Source of the DNA: Mesorhabditis belari
Lineage: Eukaryota; Nematoda; Chromadorea; Rhabditida; Rhabditidae
Assembly (NCBI GenBank): GCA_958450365.1
Contig: CAUEEP010000258.1
Location: 18,088 to 82,087, forward strand
Direction of reading: 5' to 3'
Length of the DNA: 64,000 nucleotides
The notes under the pieces: generated by a model
Told to the model about the DNA's origin: nothing
The model's input: only the letters and a program-made list of their open reading frames with translations
The model's database searches: none
Part shown: one piece after another, positions 55,181 to 64,000 of the stretch
Numbering within the stretch: the stretch's first letter is position 1
Layout of the letters: each line of letters opens with the position of its first letter
Made by a program: the position numbers and the translations under genes

Positions 55181-55700
55181 TTGGGTTGGGGAGAATGAGT
55201 CGGCGCGAAACTTTAAAGGGACTTTTTGCACACATAAAGCCTTCTTTAAACATACGTTTGGTTTCATCAAAAGGATCCACTATTTCTCTACAAAATCACT
55301 TTTGAGAGATTCCACAAAGCTTTTCTTTCGTCGAGTTTATGAACTTCCAAACGCAGCTGGTTAAAATGGCAAAGAGTCCGACTCATCATTTGAACAGTTT
55401 CTTTCACATAAACCTTCTTTGGTGTTTATATAAAAAAGATAGAGCACATTCAATTACTTAAGTTGCCAAATTTGCAGGAAGATCCCACCAATGGTTTTTT
55501 CTAGATCACAGTTTGTAGTTTTTGTGAAAAAATGGCTTTTCTTGAGCGGAGGCGCTGTTTGAATTTTCTTTTTAAATGTGATTTTGTAGAGAATTAGTTA
55601 ACCATTCTACTCATATCAAACGCGTATTATTTGACGAAGTCGAATAGAAGTTTTAGACATTTTTTTCATTTTCGGCGCCGACTCATTCTCCCCAACCCAA
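55181..55700. mobile_element. 520-bp mariner-like MITE, copy E
   Basis: TA-flanked (55179-55180 and 55701-55702). It shares GGCGCGAAAC near the left end and TTAGTTAACC near the right end with copy B. Differences: one T missing in a T run and one gained a few bases on, plus a few substitutions (AACGCGTATT). Confidence 0.9.
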
Positions 55701-55835
55701 TATATTCCCGGAAGCTCAAACAAAGTGTAGGCTGTAAATGCATGATCCTTGTTGCGGGTTGCGCATTGTTACGTAAACAGATAGGATAAGAGAATTTTGG
55801 ATAGCCAGATAGATAGATTTATTTAGATAGATAGG

Positions 55836-55880
55836 AGTCTCCTAGTCGGCGGGGTCAAAGGTTCGATCCCGGCCGCCAGA
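55836..55880 (+). pseudogene. tRNA 3'-half-like segment
   Basis: GGTTCGATCCCGGCCGCC is a strong B box/T-arm followed by acceptor-like bases, but no D-arm lies at the expected distance; a TAGATAGAT run is there instead. A B-box remnant at most. Confidence 0.4.
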
Positions 55881-55884
55881 AAAA

Positions 55885-56940
55885 TTAATTCTTTTTCCCA
55901 TTATGGTTCCTTTTCTTAACAACAGTTGGATAATAGGGAAAACTAAGGGCAAAAAAAATTATTAAATTATTTCATTCAATACTTCGCTTTACACCTTTTT
56001 CTAACTACCAACCAAATCTTTTAATCGCTTTTTCAAGTATTTTCAATTTGTAGATTAAATTCTAAAAAATAGCCTCACTTTTCTAATCTTGTTGACTTGT
56101 TCTTTTACTTATTTTGACGTTTCCTCTCCCCAAATCGTCGCCTCATCACAATTCCTCGAAAGCTTTCCATTTCTAAGCTCATTTTCCGCTGCAAACAAAT
56201 CCTCCAAAGGGTCACTTCGTGTAGTCGAAAAGCGCAAAAACAGATTGTGCAAAGGAGCTTTCAATTTAAGCTTTGAAAGTGCAAATAATCGAGAGGTCAA
56301 TCTTTGACAAATCTTTTCATTCGAATGATATTTGATGAGCATTTCTTTCTTTCTTCATTTTCCCAAACCCTTCAAAATATCATCAAAACAAGTTATCCAT
56401 TAATTTCTCCAAATCCGAGATGAAAACGATCCGATCCACCCTCACAATGCTAGTAATCTTTAAGAAAACAGCTAAGAAAGCTTCTCTGAGAAAACAATCT
56501 TTGAGAAAACAGTTTAAGAACAGCGATTTTTTGAGTCAATGAATTTGAATTGAAATTGAACATTGAATTATTCTGTAGAAAGCAAAAGGAAGTTAATTTT
56601 GGTTAAATCAAAATTTAATACTTTGCAACTTTAATAACTCTGGGGATCGACCTAAAAAAAGTTGAGCCTAATGACAATGGTTCTCCATCTACAGTAGTTA
56701 CTACAGTAAACAGTGGCGGCCATACCTAACTTCTTTCCATCATGATTAGAGTCAGTACACTTAGACGCAAGTTTCTTTACGTACACAACAAAAGTACGAA
56801 GCTAGAATCTGTCGAGTTGAAAATGGGTTAATGGTAGCTTTCCACAGATAATCTAATAGTAAAAATTGAGTCAGAGTCAGAGCAGACAGGCACAACTCTG
56901 ACTTTTTCTTTTGTTCAAGTTCTTTTTTGTGGACTAGGTC
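55885..56940. other. Spacer with one open frame
   Basis: Apart from the frame at 56109-56342, no gene is seen. Confidence 0.4.
56109..56342 (-). CDS. Possible small gene or exon, unknown
   Basis: A 77-codon ATG frame with balanced composition: MLIKYHSNEKICQRLTSRLF at the start and an acidic C-terminal half (DPLEDLFAAENELRNGKLSR). There is no signal peptide or domain, and the opposite strand is also open over most of it. It may be a chance frame. Confidence 0.25.
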   Translation of the reverse strand: MLIKYHSNEKICQRLTSRLFALSKLKLKAPLHNLFLRFSTTRSDPLEDLFAAENELRNGKLSRNCDEATIWGEETSK

Positions 56941-56991
56941 GAAGAGTGAGGCATAAGACTCAACCTGGCGGCAATGGGACACCTGTCCGTG

Positions 56992-57051
56992 TATTGGCAG
57001 GCTTATCATTGGCAGGCTTATCATTGGCAGGCTTATCATTGGCAGGCTCAT
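56992..57051. repeat. Tandem repeat, 15-bp unit, four copies
   Basis: ATTGGCAGGCTTATC four times, the last with CTCATC. It abuts the tRNA-like segment at 57046, whose D-arm region it appears to have duplicated. Confidence 0.85.
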
Positions 57052-57097
57052 CGCCCGGTAAGCGAGAGGTCACGAGTTCGAATCCCGGCCCCGACCA
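57046..57097 (+). pseudogene. tRNA-Thr-like 3' half
   Basis: CGCCCGGTAAGCGAGAGGTC resembles the anticodon arm of Thr tRNAs (loop with GGT), and CACGAGTTCGAATCCCGGCC is a B box with T-arm. The 5' half is replaced by the 15-bp tandem repeat, so it is a broken tRNA or a tRNA-derived SINE head. Confidence 0.5.
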
Positions 57098-57099
57098 TG

Positions 57100-57875
57100 T
57101 TTTGGTATTCCCAGCCCCAACCTGTAAAAAGTCCAATGTCCAACTGTAAACCTCAGACCAGACCATGGTTGGCTCTTTTCTCAAGAACTTTTCTCAAAAA
57201 CTCAATTTAAAACACTCCAGGGCTAAACAAAGAAAGACTTTGCGGCATCTTGCAAGTAAAAGCTACCAAAAACAGGTAAAAGTACGGTAGCTTTTCCCAC
57301 CAAATATCTGTCTCAAACCAAATTTCAGAGTCATAGCGGACGTATTGGATTAGATTTTGCTCTCAGAAGTTCGCCGTTCTCAATTCCCAAACAATTCCGT
57401 ATTTCGAACAAGATTCTCGATCAACTTTTCAAGAAGTTCTTTGGAAAAGCTTTATAAAAGTATTCCACTAAAAATCGCAATTACATTTTAAATCTGTCAG
57501 AAAAAAACTGCAAACCCTAAGTTTAGAGCCGACAAAAATTGTCCAAAGTGGTCAATTTTTACTCACAAAAATCGAAATTTTCGTTTGTTCTCTGCGCCAG
57601 CGATGAAAAACAAAAAAAAAAGATGAGAAATTTTGTCAATTTTGTCGTCGGAAATGCGAGATAATCTGGAAATCACTCTAAATCACATTTTTTTTTCTCA
57701 TTTTTTCGATAATCTTGCTTTCAAAGAGCAAAACGACACCCGATTTGCTTTACTTATGATCCTTTTTTGGAAGTACCAAACGAAGATGTTTACCGACGGT
57801 TTTACTGATTTCATCAGGATTTCTCTCTGAAAAAAATTCGCCTTCCTGATCAAAAATTAATGTGAAAAGAAGCTA
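57100..57875. other. Spacer
   Basis: No supported gene. Confidence 0.45.
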
Positions 57876-57879
57876 TAAG

Positions 57880-58131
57880 ATGGCCAGCAATCCGAAATTT
57901 ATGAAATCTTCGAAGAAATTGTTTGGAAAACGTTTTAAAGGGGATCTAATTTGGACCGTTTGTCAATCAGCCGTTCAGCAATCAGCCGTCCATCAATCAG
58001 CCGTTCATCAATCAGCCGTTCATCAATCAGCTGTTCATCAATCAGCCGTTCATCAATCAGCCGTTCATCAATCAGCCGTTCATCAATGCGATGAGAAATT
58101 GAAAAATCAATGTAGCAAGCAATTTCAGTGA
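57880..58131 (+). CDS. Doubtful repeat-bearing open frame
   Basis: From ATG at 57880 a frame of 83 codons begins MASNPKFMKSSKKLFGKRFK, passes through eight in-frame copies of a five-residue repeat (QSAVH), and ends CSKQFQ. The 15-bp unit keeps the frame, which either reflects selection or is trivial because 15 is a multiple of 3. No family is recognised. Confidence 0.25.
   Translation: MASNPKFMKSSKKLFGKRFKGDLIWTVCQSAVQQSAVHQSAVHQSAVHQSAVHQSAVHQSAVHQSAVHQCDEKLKNQCSKQFQ
57963..58087. repeat. Tandem repeat, 15-bp unit (CAATCAGCCGTTCAT)
   Basis: Eight copies, nearly perfect after the first two. Confidence 0.95.
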
Positions 58132-58381
58132 ACTTTTGAACATTATCATCAACGTTTAGAGATTTGTTTCCACGCTGAAATTCACCGTTTCGTTGAATTT
58201 CAAAGTTACACCACTATCAATGTGCTTGAAATAAACTAGTACTTGAAATAAACCATTTCAAATACAAGTTTAAATTTAAAATCTACCCTTCACTCACAAA
58301 TTTCTTCGCTTTTTTTTCAGCTGGCAAGTCTTGCTGGCAGTCCAATAAATGACTACTGGATAGTGAATTGATAACAAGGTA

Positions 58382-58903
58382 TTAGGTTGATGCATAAGTC
58401 TTTTTTGTTCCTTTTCGTCTGCCGTTTCAAGCCAACAAATGCACCAATTAAACTACGGTTGATTTCATTAGAAAAACCAATTATTTTTCTGCAAAATAAC
58501 ATTAAAACGGGTTTAAAAATATTTAATGCCTGGATTTTCTTGAGAGTATGAAGTCGGGTAGTCAAAAAGGGCTAACTCGATGATGCGGTTTAGACACCTT
58601 AGCTAAAGAAAACCTATCTTCGTGTCAATAGATAAAAGATAGAGAAAAAAAACGTTTGATATTTCGCCAAAATTTCAGAGAAATTCATTCAGCCAATTTT
58701 TCCGTAGAGTTTTTTATAGATTTTTACGAAAAAGGCGTTTTTCACTCTCGAATTTGCTTGAAAGTGAACCGAAATTCATTTAAAAAGATGGAAATTGAAC
58801 AAAAAAACACTTTTTTTATAGAGCAAACTATAGATTAATTGGTGAATTTGTTACTTTTTAACAGAAGTACGAAAAAAACGAAAAGACTCATGCATCAACC
58901 TAA
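58382..58903. mobile_element. Mariner-like MITE, TTAGGTTGATGCATAAGTC family
   Basis: Inverted ends TTAGGTTGATGCATAAGTCT / AGACTCATGCATCAACCTAA with TA on both sides (58380-58381 and 58904-58905), 522 bp. The TTAGGTTG start is typical of mariner elements in nematodes. No recognisable transposase frame remains. Confidence 0.85.
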
Positions 58904-58905
58904 TA

Positions 58906-59170
58906 GATCCAAAGTTACGGTATTGATAAGGATAATAGAGCCGATGTAGAGTAGCTTTAGTATAGTTACTCCAGCTATGCTATAGAATCTCTACAGATTC
59001 GACTATGTTGCAAAAACGAGACGAGCAGAGTTCACCAACATCGACAGCCACCAACAGCTAGCGTTCAACTCCCCATTTCTACAGCAGATCGAAGTTTTAT
59101 TGAACGTTATTGTCCGCATGCTACTACAGCTCAAATGTTCTCTATTCAAAAACCAATAATTTCATGCCAA
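58906..59170. other. Host spacer before the Maverick
   Basis: No gene is supported. Confidence 0.4.
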
Positions 59171-59554
59171 ACATGAGAGTAGTATAATGGGTCACGCTAG
59201 CGCACCCTTTCACCCTCTTCGTAAAAGACAAAAAGACGTCTTTTTCAGCAAAAAATGACTAAATTTTGCGAGTTTAAGCATGATTTTACGTGTTTTTCTA
59301 TTTTTGGGTGAGTTTAGAAAAAAATTTCTGGCGCACCAAACACCCATAACAGGGGTTTTCCATTTTTCACCGTTTTTAGCGTTTTTTGACGTCTTTTCAA
59401 CTATTTTGATGCTCTAATAAGCCAAAAATCAACAATTATAGCAAGTTTCCGGATTTTAAAGAATTCTGGTGGTAGTAACACACGAGTCATGAATTGCGCT
59501 ACTCAAAAGTTAGTTCAAATAATCAAAGAATTCAAATAAAAAGCCCCTTATTAA

Positions 59555-59971
59555 ATGACCTCCTTCCGAAAAGACCTGAAAGCCTTGACCAATTTAGACC
59601 TGTTAAACCTTGTACAAGAGTTAAAAATCAAGAATTTTCGAGGCGTTTTTATGCGAGACACTTTACCTTTGAAGATATTATCAAGAGAAGTTGGGATTGT
59701 GAATCTTGACTCTTCAAATAATAAGGGTACACATTGGGTTTGCTACTATAAAAATCAATGTAAACTTTTTTACTTTGATTCTTTTGGATTAGATCCTCCA
59801 ATAGAAATTATGGCATACCTGAAACAAGGAGAAGATAAAAGAAAAATAGAACTCTCAACATTTCAAATTCAAGAATTCAATACACATCATTGTGGTTATT
59901 ATTGTTTACTTTTATTAAAGTTATTGGAAACTTTAGATTTCCAGGAAGCAGTACTATCTTTAAATTACTAG
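59555..59971 (+). CDS. PRO: Maverick/Polinton cysteine protease (adenain-like)
   Basis: 138 aa, intact, starting at ATG 59555 and stopping at 59971. It is the ULP1/adenain-type maturation protease that processes virion proteins in Mavericks and adenoviruses. Visible signature: catalytic His in GTHWVCYY (about residues 57-64), Asp in YFDSFGLDPP (about 72-81), the oxyanion-hole Gln in FQIQEF (about 102-107), and the nucleophile Cys in HHCGYYC (about 110-116). Its length fits this compact family. It lies about 380 bp from the inferred left end, and its stop codon overlaps that of the polymerase on the other strand. Confidence 0.9.
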   Translation: MTSFRKDLKALTNLDLLNLVQELKIKNFRGVFMRDTLPLKILSREVGIVNLDSSNNKGTHWVCYYKNQCKLFYFDSFGLDPPIEIMAYLKQGEDKRKIELSTFQIQEFNTHHCGYYCLLLLKLLETLDFQEAVLSLNY

Positions 59972-62900
59972 AAGCTCGAAAATGCTTTGGTTTTATACCC
60001 TTTTTTAAGAATCATGCGCTTGTAACCATTATTAATACTATCTTTCTCTTCATCATTAAAAGTTGATTTATCTCTATTATCAAACACAACTTTCTCTATT
60101 TCTTGCGTAAATAATTGATGCTTGACACTTCGAATGCAATATTGTTTTCTCTTAACGACAGTTTTATTAAACAGACTATCCCTGTAATCTTTTAATGTGA
60201 TGTCTTTTTCACAACATTTTTCTTTATCCCTTTATTCTTTTTTAAATTCTTTACCATCAAGGGTTTTATACGCATACTGCTTTGGACGTATTGCTACTAT
60301 TTCAGTCATAATCTTACCATTCAATTCGTCTTTCATCTTTCCAACAACTTTTTTATTTTCTACCGAATGGAGAGGATGTCTTTCTGGATATTCACTAAAG
60401 TCGAAATAATTTTTTAAGGTTTGATCTTTTTCAATATCCTTGTAAATGTCTTGAGTATAAACTTGGTAAGATCAAACTATCTGTATCTTGATAAGCTAGC
60501 TTTAGTCTTCGATATCCGTACTTATTTTGCATTACGTTATAGTGGAAATCATACATCAAATACTTACTCAAATCAAGTATAGCGAAGCCTACATAAATCG
60601 GTTTATCAAGAACAATCTGAGTCTTCTCCATTTCCACAAGAACAAGATGTCCTTCGTTGACAACAATGCTTCTCTTATAATTAGGTTTAGGAGCATAAAT
60701 CCTTTTAATAGTTGAATCATTTTCACCTAAAACAATTTTAACATCAACACGTCCTCTTACGTTTTCCATAGTCTTTCCGAAGATGGAGTTATTCATCAAC
60801 TTGAAGAAATCTTTTTCAAATTCATTTTTAGCTTGTTTACGCAGATTAGTATTCAAATTGATATATTTCTCAAGCCATTCACTTTCTTTGAAAGTTATAA
60901 TCCTATGAACTTTCTTAATTTTCATTCCAAGCTCTAGGCTTTGTAACAAGTTCCTATGGTGAATAACATATTTTTCTTTGTCACCTAATGTATTACACAA
61001 TTTCTTTACATTACTTCCAAACTCAATGTTTTGTGGACACAATGGAAAGTCATCATGCCGTTTATGTAGACTTTTCGGGTATTCTAGATCAACTTCGAAC
61101 ATGCATCCTTTATTTCTTTTATTGAGGTGAGATATATACTTCATGACATCAAGTTTTAAATCATGACTAGGAAGATTTTTATCAAGACTGTTAAAGTTTT
61201 GAATTATATCATCATTTTCAAATTTGAACCCTCCAGTAGGCAACTTTTTGACACATTGCCCAACCATAAAGATTATTAGCATCTAAGTATAATAGGTATG
61301 AAGGATTCTTTTAATGAAACTTTTCATGAAACCTGGATACCTTGATTTCCGTTTCAGCCAAGATCTTAATCGTCTTGGAATTTTTTTATTTTTGTGGTTA
61401 TGAATATATTTGTTATTAGCTTTAGCATATCTTTTGACAGCATTAACCATTCCTCCTCGAATACCTTTTTCAATCATATTATACATTTCTATATCTCTTA
61501 TTGTTTCTAAGTTTACTCCAGTTATTTTTAACATAGCATCCCAAGATAACCCTGGACTAGTATAATACCAACAAGGATCTAATCCATAAATATCTAAACT
61601 TAAATTTCGAAAGTTTTCGAAAACATCTGCTAACAACAGGACATCATTAATCATGTAAATGAGTGTATAATCTTCCATGTTTTTACATTTCATTTCTTCC
61701 CAGACTTCTTTTGCGTAATTATAATCTTTCTTCGAACATCTCTTGCCATTTAATTTATCACTGAAGCTCCTTCTATCTGGTAATTTAGTTTTCTTTAAAT
61801 TTTTCAAATGAATCTATGTATTCATAAGGATAAACACCTTTCTTTCTCATCATTTTGAGCTTTATCACCTTCAATATAGAACTGATTGTAAAATCTTTTG
61901 AAGTATTCATTTGATTATCTTTCAAATTCTTACTTAAAGAATCTAGAGAAGAACTCATAAATCCAAAAGAATCTAGAAATCTAATTTCATAGAAGCGATC
62001 CTTTCCGTTTGTTCGAGTTTCCAAGGTTTCCAATAGCTAAAACTTATAATATTTTTCAGTATTATTAGGAATCAATTTAATTTGAATTTTTCTTTCATAC
62101 AAATAATGATTACTATCTAGATCTCCAATGATATTGTGAGCATCATAACCTTTCAAATTGTGAAGAATACAGGAATAAAAGAGTTTTTTGCTTCGAGAAA
62201 TTACATAATCTACATAACGGGCCTCTATATTCCCCAGTCCAATGATCATGATCTTTACATTTTTTACTTTTATCCAGAATCAAAAATGTTACCACAAATA
62301 GGACATTTCTTACACTTTTCGAAATCTTCAGTTTTCTCGAGATGTCAATTCTCTTATTTTCGATTCTGGTAGTTTCATAATCTTTTGACTAATTTCAACG
62401 ATATATTTATTGAATTCAAGGCAGCACCACGACCAACATAAAACTTTAGATCATAAATTAGTTTAGTGAACGAATCAACTACAATTATACAATACCCAGA
62501 TGGAATATGCTTTGTAATATTCCTCGTATTCTTCTTTTTCGTTAAATTCAATATTTTTTTCTAGAATTCGTTCATTATTACATTCGAAATCAGCATAAAT
62601 TAGTATCTATGCTTTTGAGTTCTCTGATAATTTTTAAGCTCCAATATTTTCTCGTCACTTAATTTATTTTCAACAGGTTTGTTCAAGCCACAGTCTTCTA
62701 GATGACTCATATACTTCTTCCCTATCATGGTAGAATGCATGACACCTAGCACAAAAGAACTTCTGATGTTTATCTCTTTTTGTTTCATCAGTTTGTTTTA
62801 GATCTTTTATGTATGCGAAATGACAATTATCACCATCTTCTAAGTAGAGAAGATTAACGATTTTGTGTTCGTTTTCGGGTGTAGCTACTCTGTGAGGGTA

Positions 62901-63400
62901 GAAGTCTATCGTATATCCTCAATAAAAATCTTTTTCACCATTTCTAAATAACTCAGTCTTTTTTTATTCCAAAAGAAACTTTTATTATCAAATCGTTATT
63001 CTTCTCAAAAGTTTTAATATCTTTTGAATAACATTGGAAATGTACATCCTCCCGTGAAATTCAATTCGCATTTTCGAGGTTCTCGTATTTAGGCTACTCT
63101 TGAGCGCATCTTTATCCACTGGATGGAGATGAGCTAAAATACACCACATGAAGCACTTGTCATCTTTATTTTTTGGATTAGTTACGCAGTGCGATTTTAG
63201 TCCAGTTAGGGAAGACCTACATATGAGAGCTCCTTTTGGTAGATTTGAATTTGAGTCTGGTCCACTTGTAACGCATTTATACTATGAATAGACCGTCCAG
63301 AACCCACAGTTTCATTGGTTTCCATATGGGGCTTTTTAATTGTTTGCAGCTTCTTGATAAAACTCAATACGGTCGCCTCTCGATACATAAAGACTTAGGC
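59968..63400 (-). pseudogene. POLB: Maverick/Polinton protein-primed DNA polymerase B, frameshifted
   Basis: Family B polymerase that would replicate the element from a terminal protein. Conserved blocks appear in order on the minus strand but in changing frames. N-terminal GSGRSIHSI, PKNKDDKCFMWCI and a CARC-type zinc element lie at about 63330-62700. Then come exonuclease motif YADFE (about 62600), HNLKGYDAHNII (about 62150), YTSPGLSWDAMLK (about 61560), palm motif A region LDANNLYGWAM (about 61270), motif B KLMNNSIFGKTMEN (about 60770), motif C YQDTDSL (about 60490; usually YTDTDS), and the C-terminal block KKVVGKMKDELNGKIMTEIV (about 60310). At least six frameshifts or stops interrupt it (for example near 63030, 62930, 62720, 62035, 61795 and 61280), so it is decayed unless these are assembly errors. 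The stop at 59968-59970 overlaps the protease stop. Confidence 0.88.
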
Positions 63401-63856
63401 TTCGGTAGAAACAAATTGAGTCCGAGATAAGGCTGACCATTTCTCCGATTGTGGTAATTTAAGGTTTGCCGGAATTTTAACACTGCTCTCTTTTTCTATA
63501 TCTGAAATTACGCTATTTTGTTTTATCTTGTGATAGCTTCGACTATATTAGAAACTTTTTCGAAATGTAAATCTATGTTCGATTCGATCTTAAGATTGGT
63601 AGAAATCTTTTGTCAACCTCCACAGGTTTTAGTTTTACTTTCATATTTGATATTTTTAACCACACCAGTTTTAGAAGCAGCGTATAAGTTTTACGATTAT
63701 ATCATCATACGCTACCACTGAATTCTCTTGATTCGCTTCGAACTGCTTTCAGTTAAATGCATTTCTGCCCGGACTTCTAAGTATTCCCCCCCCATAATGA
63801 AATTTCTGAGTTCTGCCGATTTTCATTGCATGATATTGTTTATAAGTTAATAATGT

Positions 63857-63955
63857 CTATTTTTTCTTACTCCTTTTGATGGCATTTTCGAGAATCTCCG
63901 CAACTCTCTTGAGTAGCATCTTTCGATAATGTTTTTCCCCACCGAGATGATCCAT
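63857..63955 (-). CDS. Small Lys-rich open frame in the Maverick
   Basis: 32 aa, MDHLGGEKHYRKMLLKRVAE and a basic C terminus. It lies upstream of the polymerase on the same strand. Mavericks do encode small basic proteins, but length and composition alone do not identify this one; it may be the remnant of a longer gene. Confidence 0.3.
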   Translation of the reverse strand: MDHLGGEKHYRKMLLKRVAEILENAIKRSKKK

Positions 63956-64000
63956 TTTTACATTTATTAGAATTTAGTTATTGAGTTATTTTTCGGAAAA

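Larger units (their letters stand above)
59172..64000. mobile_element. Maverick/Polinton virus-like transposon, partial (runs off the right edge)
   Basis: Defined by an adenain-type protease and a protein-primed type B DNA polymerase, the diagnostic pair of Mavericks/Polintons. The left border is inferred near AGAGTAGTATAATGGGTCAC at about 59171, where composition and texture change. Mavericks normally end in long inverted repeats that start with AG and make 6-bp target duplications; the other end lies outside this window. Major and minor capsid, ATPase and integrase genes would be expected to the right. Confidence 0.85.

Noticed and set aside
58353..58838. Transposase remnants inside the TTAGGTTGATGC MITE
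   Set aside because: I could not find the mariner DDD-type motifs or the helix-turn-helix region; the frames are short and on opposite strands.

Overview
The window reads as nuclear DNA of a free-living or parasitic nematode, most likely rhabditid. It is AT-rich and full of homopolymer runs. Introns end in TTTTCAG-like acceptors, there are many small inverted-repeat DNA transposons with TA target sites, and two genes encode beta-type nematode insulin-like peptides. I cannot name the species. No rRNA operon, CRISPR array or bacterial-style operon is present.

Layout. 0-10 kb: minisatellites, a 520-bp mariner-like MITE, and a three-exon insulin-like gene (4352-5717, minus) whose second intron holds a 17-bp minisatellite. 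10-16 kb: several inverted-repeat element families and a short retroposon with a 5S-rRNA-like head and a 12-bp target site duplication (13987-14207). 17-30 kb: a duplicated block that carries a tRNA-Gly(GCC) in each copy, plus a third tRNA-Gly; a four-exon secreted cysteine-rich protein gene (18760-19497, minus); and an inverted duplication (20.4-21.4 against 23.2-24.0 kb) containing copies of a multi-pass membrane protein gene. 28-57 kb: almost wholly repeats (minisatellites, MITEs, tRNA-like modules), with the second insulin-like gene at 35554-36235. 59.2 kb to the right edge: the left part of a Maverick/Polinton virus-like transposon, with an intact adenain-type cysteine protease and a frameshifted protein-primed type B DNA polymerase that converge tail to tail.

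How the genes fit together. The two insulin-like genes are paralogues on the same strand about 31 kb apart. Both have a signal peptide, a B chain with Cys-x11-Cys-x2-Cys and an A chain with an additional C-terminal Cys, so they should be secreted hormones for an insulin-receptor pathway. Only the 35.5 kb copy keeps basic cleavage sites before the A chain. The protease and polymerase belong to the Maverick and have no link to host genes. The rest of the window is mostly transposon and satellite turnover. Many open frames there are translations of tandem repeats or homopolymer-rich DNA, and I left them out.

Gene models were built by eye from reading frames, splice dinucleotides and phase agreement. 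Exon borders are exact only where stated. No homology search was run.
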